Notes under the pieces: model-generated
The model's database searches: none
Told to the model about the DNA's origin: nothing
The model's input: the letters and a program-made list of their open reading frames with translations, nothing else
Shown: in pieces, positions 8,463 through 15,763 of the stretch
Layout of the letters: every line of letters starts with the position of its first letter
Position numbering within the stretch: position 1 is the stretch's first letter
Assembly: GCA_016790225.1 (NCBI GenBank)
Contig: JAEUOZ010000036.1
Location: forward strand, 1-19,517
Length of the DNA stretch: 19,517 nt
Reading direction: 5' to 3'
Origin: Rubrivivax sp.
Lineage (GTDB): Bacteria; Pseudomonadota; Gammaproteobacteria; Burkholderiales; Burkholderiaceae
Translations under genes and position numbers: made by a program

Positions 8463-9125
8463 CTACTCCACGCGCCGCACGCGGATCGGCTGGTTCACGC
8501 CCTCGACATCCAGCACGAAGGAGCCCAGCGCCCCGCGCTTGATCGTCACCGCCGGATCGCGCAGCCGGTAGAAGGCCGAACTGCCGTCGCTGACCTGCCA
8601 GACCTGGCCGTTGGCGAGCCGAAAGCGCGTGCCCGCCTGCCAGCCTTCGAAGGGGCCGGGAATGCGGCTGCGGATCGCATCCATGCCGCCACCGCCTGAG
8701 CGCTGCTCCAGTCCGAAGGCCTGTTCGGCGCTGCTGAGGGCCGTGCCGGCGGCTGCTGTGCCGGTGGCTGCCGCTGCCGCCGGCCGCGCGCCGGCCGGGC
8801 CTGGGCCGGCGGGCGCCGGCGCCGCGGCGCTGGGCGCGCTGCCGGGCGTGCTGCCGGGTGCGGAGAGGGACGGCTTGACAGCGTCATAACACGCCAGCCG
8901 GGCCATGGGCTCGGTGACGCTGCGGCAGCGCAGCCAGGCTGCGTCATCGGCCTGCACGGCCGGCGGCAGCAGCAGGGCCGGGCACAGCGTCAGCGCGCGT
9001 GAAAGCTGGCTGAGGCGGGTGAGGGGGCCGAAGCGGCTGGAGCGGCTGGAGCGGCCGAGGCGGCTGCGCCAGCCGGCGCTGCCCGGCCGGGCCTGTGGGT
9101 GCAAACGGGTGTCGGCGAAGCTCAT
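8463..9125 (-). CDS. Exported hypothetical protein with Ala/Pro-rich linker
   Basis: 220-residue predicted periplasmic protein of unknown function. A hydrophobic signal core (ALTLCPALLLPPAVQA, ~44-59) ends in a good signal peptidase I site before DDAAW. The next segment, WLRCRSVTEPMARLACYDAV (64-83), has the two-cysteine C...ARLACYD pattern seen in several periplasmic proteins, including the VasI/TagO type VI accessory family. Residues ~88-128 are a low-complexity Ala/Pro/Gly linker. The C-terminal ~70 residues (FRLANGQVWQVSDGS, LRDPAVTIKRGALGSFVLDVEG) look like a small beta-rich domain. I chose the ATG at 9125 over the GTG at 9134. Either leaves an unusually long arginine/serine-rich n-region before the signal core. 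No type VI genes are nearby, so no secretion role is proposed. Confidence 0.7.
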   Translation of the reverse strand: MSFADTRLHPQARPGSAGWRSRLGRSSRSSRFGPLTRLSQLSRALTLCPALLLPPAVQADDAAWLRCRSVTEPMARLACYDAVKPSLSAPGSTPGSAPSAAAPAPAGPGPAGARPAAAAATGTAAAGTALSSAEQAFGLEQRSGGGGMDAIRSRIPGPFEGWQAGTRFRLANGQVWQVSDGSSAFYRLRDPAVTIKRGALGSFVLDVEGVNQPIRVRRVE

Positions 9126-9205
9126 GCTCGGCACTCTATCGCCGCCCCCCAGCCCTGCCCAGGCGGGCTTTCACGCGGAACCGGCGTGGCCCACGCCGCG
9201 CGGCC

Positions 9206-10369
9206 TCAGCCCCGCGGCACCACCGGAAAGGTCCCCGGCACGAGGATCGAACGGTCCACGCCGCGCAGCTGCGTGTGGCCGCAGAAGGCCATGGTGATGT
9301 CCAGTTCCTTGTGGATGATCTGCAGCGCCTTGCTCACGCCGGCTTCGCCCATCGCGCCCAGGCCGTAGACCATCGCGCGGCCGATCATGGTGCCGCGCGC
9401 GCCCAGGGCCCAGGCTTTCAGCACGTCCTGCCCGCTGCGGATGCCGCCGTCCATCCAGACCTCGATCTTGTCTCCCACGGCTTCGACGATCGCGGGCAGC
9501 GCCTCGATGCTGGACAGCGCGCCATCGAGCTGCCGCCCGCCGTGGTTGCTGACGACGATGGCATCGGCGCCGCTCTTGACGGCCAGCAGCGCGTCTTCGA
9601 CTTCCATGATGCCCTTGAGGATGAACTTGCCGCCCCAGCGCTCCTTCACCCAGGCCACATCGTCCCAGTTCAGGCGCGGATCGAACTGCTCGTTGGTCCA
9701 GGCGGCGAGCGACTTCATGTTGCTCACCTCCTTCACATGGCCCACCAGGTTGCGGAAGGTGTGGCGCCGCGTGCCCAGCATGCCCAGGCACCAGCGCGGC
9801 TTGGTGGCCAGGTTGATGATGTTGGCCAGCGTGGGCCGGGGCGGTGCCGTGAGCCCGTTCTTGAGATCCTTGTGGCGCTGGCCGATCACCTGCAGATCCA
9901 GCGTCAGCACCAGCGCACTGCAGCGCGCGGCCTTGCAGCGGTCGATCATGCGGGCCATCGCATCGCGGTCCCGCATCATGTAGAGCTGGAACCAGAACGG
10001 CGCCTGCGTGTTCTCGGCGATGTCCTCGATCGAGCAGATGCTCATCGTGGACAGCGTGAAGGGGATGCCGAATTTCTCCGCCGCGCGGGCGGCGTGGATC
10101 TCGCCATCGGCATGCTGCATGCCCGTCAGGCCCACCGGTGCGATGGACACCGGCATCTTGGCCTCCTGCCCCGCCATGGTCACCGCGGTGCTGCGGTTTT
10201 CCATGTTGACGGCCACGCGCTGGCGCAGCTTGATGCGCGCAAACTCTGCTGAATTGGCGCGGTAGGTGCCTTCGGTCCAGCTGCCGGAATCGGCATAGTC
10301 GTAGAACATCCGCGGCACGCGCTTTTCGGCCAGAACGCGCAGATCTTCGATGTTGGTGATCACGGGCAT
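9206..10369 (-). CDS. lldD: FMN-dependent L-lactate dehydrogenase family enzyme (alpha-hydroxy-acid oxidase)
   Basis: FMN-dependent alpha-hydroxy-acid dehydrogenase/oxidase, most like respiratory L-lactate dehydrogenase LldD, oxidising L-lactate to pyruvate with electrons passed to quinone at the inner membrane. 387 residues, as expected. N-terminal FYDYADSGSWTE carries the active-site tyrosine; APVGLTGMQHADGE and the FMN loop FTLSTMSICSIEDIA follow; FQLYMMRDR and LTLDLQVIGQRHKD are typical; the catalytic base is H276 in VSNHGGRQLDG with R279 next to it; DGGIRSGQDVLKAWALGA binds the FMN phosphate. The ATG at 10369 has a good AGGAGA upstream. Glycolate or mandelate oxidases are family alternatives. 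A LysR gene lies immediately upstream on the same strand. Confidence 0.88.
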   Translation of the reverse strand: MPVITNIEDLRVLAEKRVPRMFYDYADSGSWTEGTYRANSAEFARIKLRQRVAVNMENRSTAVTMAGQEAKMPVSIAPVGLTGMQHADGEIHAARAAEKFGIPFTLSTMSICSIEDIAENTQAPFWFQLYMMRDRDAMARMIDRCKAARCSALVLTLDLQVIGQRHKDLKNGLTAPPRPTLANIINLATKPRWCLGMLGTRRHTFRNLVGHVKEVSNMKSLAAWTNEQFDPRLNWDDVAWVKERWGGKFILKGIMEVEDALLAVKSGADAIVVSNHGGRQLDGALSSIEALPAIVEAVGDKIEVWMDGGIRSGQDVLKAWALGARGTMIGRAMVYGLGAMGEAGVSKALQIIHKELDITMAFCGHTQLRGVDRSILVPGTFPVVPRG

Positions 10370-10465
10370 GGGTTTGTCTCCTGTGCCGGCATGCTATCCA
10401 GCGCGGAGACCCTGGCAGAGGAATGTTCTTCGCGCCAGACCGGAAATCGCTTCCGCCGCGCAGCC

Positions 10466-11398
10466 TCAGCGCGCCGGTGTCGCGCGCCGCAGTGTCTGCA
10501 GCGCCTGCTGCGACAGGCGCTCGCCCTGGGCCTGCAGCCAGGCCGCGAAGGCCTGCGCGGCCTCGCTGGTGGCGTGGGCCAGCAGGTGGTACTGCGCCAG
10601 CGGCGTGGCCTGCGTGCCGAAGGGTGCGCGCAGGGCGCCGCTGTCCAGCCAGGCCTGCGCCAGGCTCGGGCGCCCCAGTACCACGCCCTGGCCGGCCAGC
10701 GCCGCTTCGAGCGTCAAGCCCAGATCCACCAGCTTGGGGCCGCTGGCCGGCTCCGGCAGCGTCAGGCCGGCCGCCTGGAACCAGGGTGCCCAGGGTTCCA
10801 GCGGCGTGCGCAGCAGGGGCGCACGCGCCAGATCGGCGGGCTGCTGCAGGCCACCCAGGCGCTGCAGGAGCGCGGGCGAAAGCATCGGCGTGACCACGTC
10901 GTGCAGCAGCTGCACGGCCCCGCTGGCTGGCAGCGGGCCGTGCCGGATCTCCACGTCGGCATCCGCGCCCGGGCCTTCGACGAAGGGGATCGAGAGCACG
11001 ATCTCCAGCTCCACCTGCGGCTGCGCGCGGCTGAAATCGTCCAGCCGCGGCACCAGCACCTGGCGCGCAAAGGTGGGTGGTGCGCTGATGCGCAGGCGCT
11101 GCACCCGCTGCGTCTGGCGCTGGTGCTGCGGCACGGCGTGCAGCAAGGCCAGCGCCTGCTGCACATGGGCGAGGTATTCCTTGCCGGCGGCGGTGAGCTG
11201 CAGCTGGCGCGCGCCGCGCTGCAGCAGCGGCGTGCCCAGCAGCTCTTCGACGGCCGCCACGCGCTTGGCCACCGCGCTGGCCGTGATGGCCAGCGATTCG
11301 GCAGCGCGCTCGAAGGTGCCCATGCGCGCGGCGCACTCGAAGGCACGCAGCCCTTCCAGCGAGGGCAGGCGGGTATCGGATTCGGGTCGCAGGGGCAA
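10466..11398 (-). CDS. LysR-family transcriptional regulator
   Basis: DNA-binding regulator of the LysR family (GcvA-like N-terminus). The winged helix-turn-helix spans residues ~13-72 (SLEGLRAFECAARMGTFERAAESL, then ASAVAKRVAAVEELLGTPLLQR, LTAAGKEYL), followed by a substrate-binding domain from ~95 (RLRISAPPTFARQVLVPRL). No ATG is in frame. TTG codons at 11398 (310 residues, the usual family length) and 11494 (342 residues) are the main candidates. I took 11398 because the DNA-binding domain begins ten residues later and the extra 32 residues look non-conserved. A TATAAG on the coding strand (11447-11452) sits where a -10 for the shorter form would be. The gene is 96 bases upstream of lldD in the same direction, so it probably regulates lactate or hydroxy-acid use; this is inference. 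Confidence 0.85.
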   Translation of the reverse strand: MPLRPESDTRLPSLEGLRAFECAARMGTFERAAESLAITASAVAKRVAAVEELLGTPLLQRGARQLQLTAAGKEYLAHVQQALALLHAVPQHQRQTQRVQRLRISAPPTFARQVLVPRLDDFSRAQPQVELEIVLSIPFVEGPGADADVEIRHGPLPASGAVQLLHDVVTPMLSPALLQRLGGLQQPADLARAPLLRTPLEPWAPWFQAAGLTLPEPASGPKLVDLGLTLEAALAGQGVVLGRPSLAQAWLDSGALRAPFGTQATPLAQYHLLAHATSEAAQAFAAWLQAQGERLSQQALQTLRRATPAR

Positions 11399-11503
11399 GG
11401 GGCGGGTGTGCGCTGAGGGCCGGCGGGGCAGGGGCTGCCCCTCGCGCTTATACCCTTGCCGCGGCCGCTGTGCATCGGGGCAAGCAAGCCCCAACGCATG
11501 AAC

Positions 11504-11986
11504 TCAGCTGCAGCTGGCCGATCCGCAGCTGGTGACCAGCTCGGCCTGCGGGGCGGGCGGCCGGGCCACCGCGCCGGTCTCGGCATCCAGCCCGTGCTGT
11601 GCCATGGTCTCGGCCAGCGCCGCATCCATCATCTGGGCATGCGCGACGAACCAGCTGCCCAGCTCGGCCGTCAGGCGGCGCACGATGGCGGCATCGCCCG
11701 TGGTGCCGATGATGCGCTGCACCTCGCGCAGCACGTCCAGCACATGCTGGTGCTGGAAGGCGTGGCAGTTGCCTTCGGCAAAGCCCAGCTGCTGCATCCA
11801 GCGTTCTTCCTGCGCAAAGTGCGCTTCGGTGTGGCTCAGCAGGCTGGCGAAGCGGCCGGGCAGCAGCTCCGGATCGTCATTCAGCGCGTGCTCGACATCG
11901 GCCACCAGATCCACGAATTCGCGGTGCGTGCGGTCCATGCGGCCGTGATCCAGCACCAGGGCATCGGTCCAGGTCAAGGTACTCAT
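11504..11986 (-). CDS. Bacteriohemerythrin
   Basis: Single-domain bacteriohemerythrin, an O2-binding di-iron protein used for oxygen sensing, storage or delivery. All expected ligand positions are present: H21 (DRTHREF), H56 and E60 (EAHFAQEE), H75 and H79 (HAFQH), H116 and D121 (HAQMMD). The 160-residue protein is longer than the ~130-residue core because of a tail of ~25 residues rich in Ala/Pro that ends CGSASCS, with two cysteines (C154, C159). I chose ATG 11986, since MSTLTWTDALVLDHGRMD aligns with family N-termini. The TTG at 12016 would add ten residues and lies inside a palindrome. It sits between dinB and the LysR gene on the same strand. Confidence 0.93.
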   Translation of the reverse strand: MSTLTWTDALVLDHGRMDRTHREFVDLVADVEHALNDDPELLPGRFASLLSHTEAHFAQEERWMQQLGFAEGNCHAFQHQHVLDVLREVQRIIGTTGDAAIVRRLTAELGSWFVAHAQMMDAALAETMAQHGLDAETGAVARPPAPQAELVTSCGSASCS

Positions 11987-11995
11987 CGATTCGGG

Positions 11996-12018
11996 TGTTG
12001 CTACAAATTGGAGCAACA
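11996..12018. promoter_or_regulatory. Inverted repeat just upstream of the hemerythrin gene
   Basis: TGTTGCT (11996-12002), nine bases, AGCAACA (12012-12018): perfect seven-base arms ten bases upstream of the hemerythrin start. In RNA it would form a hairpin over the leader next to the start codon; as DNA it could be an operator. No ribosome-binding site is apparent, so translational effects are hard to judge. Confidence 0.4.
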
Positions 12019-12045
12019 GTCTCTGGTGGCTTCGCAGAGCCCGGC

Positions 12046-12059
12046 TTGATGTGGCGCAA
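12046..12059. promoter_or_regulatory. FNR/Anr-like site upstream of hemerythrin gene
   Basis: TTGAT, GTGG, CGCAA resembles the FNR/Anr box TTGAT-N4-ATCAA, with a perfect first half and CAA conserved in the second. It lies ~60 bases upstream of the hemerythrin start, where such sites commonly act. Oxygen-responsive control would suit an O2-binding protein. The second half-site mismatches make this tentative. Confidence 0.3.
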
Positions 12060-12110
12060 AGTCCCGGCAGGCGGTACCGAGGGCGTGGTTTCCGGGTGCA
12101 ACCGGGGGGC

Positions 12111-13259
12111 TCAGCCCTTCACCCCGGCCTTGCTCAGCTGGCCGACGCGCACGCCCAGCAGGCGCAGCCGGCGGCTGAGGTCCACGCGCTTGAGGCAGCC
12201 GCCGGCCAGGCGCCGGATGGTGGGGCCGTCGGCCGTGGGCTCGGGAACGGTGTGGTCGCGCGTGACGGTGCTGAAGTCCTCGAAGCGCAGCTTGATGCCG
12301 ATCGTGCGGCCCACATAGCCCTTGCGCTGCAGGTCTTCGGCCACGCGGCTGCACAGCTCGGTGAAGATTGCGCCCAGCTGGGCCTTGTCGCGCACGGCGT
12401 GAAGATCGCGCTCGAAGGTGGTTTCGCGGCTCATCGAGACCGGTTCGCTGTGCGTCACCACGGGGCGCTCGTCGCGGCCGTTGGCGGCTTCGTGCAGCCA
12501 GCTGCCGTAGCTGCGGCCAAAGTGCTCGATCAGGCGGGCGCGCGGCTGCGCGGCGAGCTGGCCGATGGTCTCGATGCCCAGCTGCTGCAGGCGGGCCGCG
12601 GCCTTGGGGCCGATGCCGTTCACGCTGCGCGCGCGCAGCGGCCACACGCGGGTGGGGATGTCCGCCTCGGTGAGCACTGTCAGGCCATCGGGCTTGTCCA
12701 TCTCCGAGGCCAGCTTGCTCAGCAGCTTGTTGGGCGTCACGCCCACCGAGCAGCTGAGCCCCGTGCGGCGCAGCACGTTGTTGCGGATCTCCTGCGCCAC
12801 GGCCCGCACGCCGCCCAGGGGATCGTGACCCACGGCCTCCTGCGCGCCGGGCACGGCGCTCAGATCGATGTAGATCTCGTCGATGCCGCGGTCTTCGATC
12901 AGCGGGGCGATCTCGGCCACGGCGGCCTTGAACTGGCGCGAAAAGTCGCGGTAGCGCTCGAAATCCGTGGGCAGCAGGATGGCATCGGGCGCGCGCAGGG
13001 CGGCCTTCATCAGCCCCATGCCGGAGTGCACGCCCAGATCGCGTGCCGCATAGGTGGCGGTGGTGATCACGCCGCGGCCGGCATAGCCCTTGAGCCGGGC
13101 AAAGACCAGCGTGCCATCGGGCTGCGGCAGCGGCTGGTGGCGCCGCCCGCCGCCGATGACCACCGGCAGCCCCTTGAGCTGCGGATAGCGCAGCAGTTCC
13201 ACCGAGGCATAGAAGGCATCCATGTCCAGGTGGGCGATCCAGCGGCGCGGGGCGGGCAT
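12111..13259 (-). CDS. dinB: DNA polymerase IV (Y-family, DinB)
   Basis: Error-prone translesion DNA polymerase IV. 382 residues. Palm motifs: HLDMDAFYASVE with catalytic D12 and steric-gate Y17, and IDEIYID with D127 and E128. The fingers segment has an insert of roughly 24 residues between VVIGG (34-38) and RGVITTATYAAR (62-73), a form I associate with Burkholderiales DinB. Thumb: SVGVTPNKLLSKLASEMDKPDG, then a helix-hairpin-helix VNGIGPKAAARLQQLG. Little finger: FERDLHAVRDK to KLRFEDFSTVTRDHT and the end LRLLGVRVGQLSKAG. No canonical clamp-binding QxxLxLF tail is obvious. I see no LexA box (CTGT-N8-ACAG) in the upstream spacer. Start ATG 13259 lacks a clear ribosome-binding site but is supported by homology. 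Confidence 0.95.
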   Translation of the reverse strand: MPAPRRWIAHLDMDAFYASVELLRYPQLKGLPVVIGGGRRHQPLPQPDGTLVFARLKGYAGRGVITTATYAARDLGVHSGMGLMKAALRAPDAILLPTDFERYRDFSRQFKAAVAEIAPLIEDRGIDEIYIDLSAVPGAQEAVGHDPLGGVRAVAQEIRNNVLRRTGLSCSVGVTPNKLLSKLASEMDKPDGLTVLTEADIPTRVWPLRARSVNGIGPKAAARLQQLGIETIGQLAAQPRARLIEHFGRSYGSWLHEAANGRDERPVVTHSEPVSMSRETTFERDLHAVRDKAQLGAIFTELCSRVAEDLQRKGYVGRTIGIKLRFEDFSTVTRDHTVPEPTADGPTIRRLAGGCLKRVDLSRRLRLLGVRVGQLSKAGVKG

Positions 13260-13325
13260 GCGGCAAGCGTAGCGGCTGACGGGCGGGCAGGCCGCCGTAC
13301 ACCGTGCAGCACTCGTTTACCAAAT

Positions 13326-13363
13326 GGACACAAATGTGCAAGTTGCACATTTATACTGTGTCC
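13326..13363. promoter_or_regulatory. Nested palindromes in the dinB/DUF5666 divergent spacer
   Basis: Inner palindrome: AAATGTGCAA (13332-13341), a central G, TTGCACATTT (13343-13352), perfect over ten-base arms. Outer pair: GGACACA (13326-13332) and TGTGTCC (13357-13363), also perfect. The block is AT-rich in a very GC-rich spacer and contains promoter-like hexamers: TATACT (13352-13357) forward, and TTGCAC followed 16 bases later by TAAACG on the minus strand. It reads as a dimer-binding operator covering one or both divergent promoters. The regulator is not identified. Confidence 0.65.
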
Positions 13364-13411
13364 CATGGTCGGTCCGTTGGGGGCCGGCCGCCCGCCCAGG
13401 AGCCCTGCAGC

Positions 13412-14659
13412 ATGTCCACCCGTCCTTCCCTTGAAACCCACCTTGAAACCCGCGCGCTCGCGCCGCGCCCCGGCCTGCGCCGCCTGGCGGCCCTGCTGCT
13501 GAGTGCCTCGGTGGCCGTCATCGCCGCCTGCGGCGGAGGCGGCGACGCCGCACCCACCGGCGGCGGCACCGCGGCGGCAGAGCGCGCCACGGCCTTTGCC
13601 GCCGGGCCGATCAGCGGCTTCGGCTCGGTCATCGTCAACGGCGTGCGCTTCGACGACAGCGGCGCGGTGGTGACGGACGACGATGACCGCGCCCGCAGCC
13701 GCGATCAGCTGCGCCTGGGCATGATGGTGGAGCTGGAAGGCGCGGGCGTGAATGCCGGCGCCGGCACCGGCCGCGCACTGCGCATCCGCTTCGGCAGCGA
13801 GATCGTCGGCCCGGTGACGGCGGTGGACAGCGCCGCCGGCACGCTGACCGTGCTGGGCCAGAAGGTGGCCGTGACGGCCAGCACCGTCTTCGACGACAGC
13901 CTGGCCGGCGGCTTGGCGGGCATCAGCACCGCCAGCGTGCTGGAGGTGCATGCCCAGTTCAATGCCACCGACGGCAGCTACACCGCGATGCGTGTGGAAG
14001 ACGCCACCAGCGCCACCACTTACAAGCTGCGCGGCCTGATCGCCGGCCTGGACACCACGGCCAAGACCTTCAGCGTGGGCGGCCAGGTCATCAGTTATGG
14101 GCAGCTGGCCGCCGCGGATGTGCCTGCCAGCCTGGCCAATGGCCAGCGCGTGCGCGTGCGGCTGCAGACCACGCAGGTCAACGGCCAGTGGGTGGCCACG
14201 GCCGTGCGCACCGGCGTGCGCCAGCCCGACGACGGCGTGGGCGCGCATCTGCGCGGGCCGATCACCGCGTTCAGCTCAGCCAGCGAGTTTGAGGTCAATG
14301 GCCTGAAGGTCGATGCCAGCAAGGCCAGCTTCCCCGACGGCGTGACCGGCATCGTGCTGGGCGCGGTGGTGGAAGTGAAGGGCAGCGTCAGTGCCGGCAC
14401 GCTGGTGGCCACCACGGTGGAGCTGGACGGCCGCCACGCGCCGGAGCGCCACCGCTTCGAGCTGCACGGCAGCGTCTCGGCCCTCAATACCACGGCCAAG
14501 ACCTTCAAGCTGCGCAACGTGACCGTCAGCTATGCCGGAAGCGTCACCTGGAAGGACGGCGCCGAGACCGATCTGGCCGATGGCAAGCGCGTGTCGGTCA
14601 AGGGCACGCCCTCGGCCGACCGCACGCAGCTGGTGGCCACGCAGATCGACTTCGAGTGA
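13412..14659 (+). CDS. DUF5666 repeat lipoprotein (first paralog)
   Basis: Predicted lipoprotein of 415 residues with DUF5666-type repeats; function unknown. The signal peptide ends in lipobox VIAAC (C40), followed by a glycine-rich linker. Five related beta-rich units begin near residues 65 (GPISGFGSVIVNGVRF), 132 (GPVTAVDSAAGTLTVLG), 206 (LRGLIAGLDTTAKTFSVGG), 280 (LRGPITAFSSASEFEVNG) and 351 (LHGSVSALNTTAKTFKL), each followed by a VxVxG or VRVRL strand as in OB-like folds. An acidic motif FDDS (80-83) and DDDD (89-92) is shared at the same positions with the second paralog. ATG 13412 has AGGAG nine bases upstream (13398-13402). The frame is open back to 13304, but that region carries the palindromes. 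First gene of a probable three-gene operon. Confidence 0.85.
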   Translation: MSTRPSLETHLETRALAPRPGLRRLAALLLSASVAVIAACGGGGDAAPTGGGTAAAERATAFAAGPISGFGSVIVNGVRFDDSGAVVTDDDDRARSRDQLRLGMMVELEGAGVNAGAGTGRALRIRFGSEIVGPVTAVDSAAGTLTVLGQKVAVTASTVFDDSLAGGLAGISTASVLEVHAQFNATDGSYTAMRVEDATSATTYKLRGLIAGLDTTAKTFSVGGQVISYGQLAAADVPASLANGQRVRVRLQTTQVNGQWVATAVRTGVRQPDDGVGAHLRGPITAFSSASEFEVNGLKVDASKASFPDGVTGIVLGAVVEVKGSVSAGTLVATTVELDGRHAPERHRFELHGSVSALNTTAKTFKLRNVTVSYAGSVTWKDGAETDLADGKRVSVKGTPSADRTQLVATQIDFE

Positions 14660-14687
14660 AGCCGGCACATCCTGTGGCTGATCTGAT

Positions 14688-14704
14688 GCGCGCCCTGGGC
14701 GCGC
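14688..14704 (+). terminator. GC-rich hairpin between DUF5666 and DUF6502 genes
   Basis: GCGCGC (14688-14693), loop CCTGG, GCGCGC (14699-14704), about 30 bases after the first DUF5666 stop. There is no U-tract, so it may attenuate or stabilise the upstream message end rather than terminate it fully. Confidence 0.3.
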
Positions 14705-14781
14705 CACCCTGAAGCGCCCGGCGCCTGCCGCACCACGCCCAGTGCACGCAGCGGCGGGCGCGGGCTGTTCCAATCCCCCGC

Positions 14782-15693
14782 GTGAGCGAAACCCCGCCGA
14801 CCCCCGGACCCGACGACGAGCAGCAGGCGCTCGTGGCCGCGATGCGCGCGCTGCTGCTGCCGCTGGCGCGGCTGGCGGTGGAGCGGGGCCTGCCCTACGC
14901 GGTGCTGGAAGAGACCTTGAAGCAGAGCATCGTGCAAGCTGCCGCCCAGGCCCACCCCGGCATCCCGGCCCACCGCAGCGTGAGCCGCATCGCCACCGCC
15001 ACCGGCATCAACCGCCGCGAGGTGACACGCCTGGTGCTGCAGCGCCAGCCCGAAGGCGCGCCGCCCGCCCGGTCGCTGGCCACCGAGGTCTATACCCACT
15101 GGCTTTCCGCACCCGAGTACCGCGACGCCGAAGGCCAGCCGCGGGTGCTGCCGCGCCTGGGCCCGGCGCCCAGCTTCGAAAGCCTGGCGCAGGCCATCAC
15201 CCGCGATGTGCACGCACGCAGCCTGCTGGATGAACTGCTGCGCCTGAAGATGGCGACGCTGGACGAGACGGCCGACACCGTGCGCCCGCGTGGCGATGGC
15301 TTTGTGCCCAGCGGCGACCGCGTGCGCATGCTGGGCTTCCTGGCCGCCAACGTGGGCGATCACCTGAGCGCCGGCGTGGACAACGTGCTGGCCGATGGAC
15401 GCCGGCACTTCGAGCAGGCGCTGTTTGCCGACGGCCTTTCGGACGCCTCCGTCCAGGCGGTGCGCGCGCTGATCGCCCCGCAGTGGAAGCTGCTGCTGCA
15501 GACCCTGGTGCCGCCGCTGGAAAAACACGTGGCCGAGGACGAGGCCCTGCCCGCGGCGGCGCAGCGGCGCGTGCGCATCGGCCTGTATGCCTTTGACGAA
15601 GCCACCGAAGCCGCGCGCGCCGCGCAGGCCCAGGCCCCGGCCGATCCGGCGCGCCCCGCGGCCGCGCCACGCCGCCGACCGCGCAAGCGATGA
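14782..15693 (+). CDS. DUF6502 family protein with helix-turn-helix-like segment
   Basis: 303-residue cytosolic protein of the DUF6502 family; function unknown. The N-terminal region (LLLPLARLAVERGLPYAVLEETLKQ, ~24-48) is the family hallmark. It leads into SVSRIATATGINRREVTRLVL (66-86), which has the spacing and character of a helix-turn-helix. The rest is mainly helical and ends in a basic Ala/Pro/Arg tail (PRRRPRKR). Start is GTG 14782. It lies between two DUF5666 lipoprotein genes on the same strand, 122 bases after the first and 70 before the second. This suggests a regulator or assembly partner of those proteins. DNA binding is inferred from the helix-turn-helix pattern and basic tail only. 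Confidence 0.75.
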   Translation: MSETPPTPGPDDEQQALVAAMRALLLPLARLAVERGLPYAVLEETLKQSIVQAAAQAHPGIPAHRSVSRIATATGINRREVTRLVLQRQPEGAPPARSLATEVYTHWLSAPEYRDAEGQPRVLPRLGPAPSFESLAQAITRDVHARSLLDELLRLKMATLDETADTVRPRGDGFVPSGDRVRMLGFLAANVGDHLSAGVDNVLADGRRHFEQALFADGLSDASVQAVRALIAPQWKLLLQTLVPPLEKHVAEDEALPAAAQRRVRIGLYAFDEATEAARAAQAQAPADPARPAAAPRRRPRKR

Positions 15694-15763
15694 GCCCCGC
15701 CCGCGCCCCCAGCCGGAGCGCTGCAAGCGATCGCGCCGACAACCCCCATTGCGAGCCCGCCTC

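Noticed and set aside
8463..9125. Type VI secretion accessory protein (VasI/TagO)
   Set aside because: Only the short C...ARLACYD pattern is shared; no other type VI gene is in the window, so the exported protein is left unnamed.
9171..11336. 721-codon minus-strand frame overlapping lldD and the LysR gene
   Set aside because: Runs in another frame of the same strand as two well-supported genes; it is Ala/Arg/Gly-rich with no recognisable domain.
13260..13411. LexA (SOS) box for dinB
   Set aside because: No CTGT-N8-ACAG arrangement is present; the palindrome there has a different sequence.
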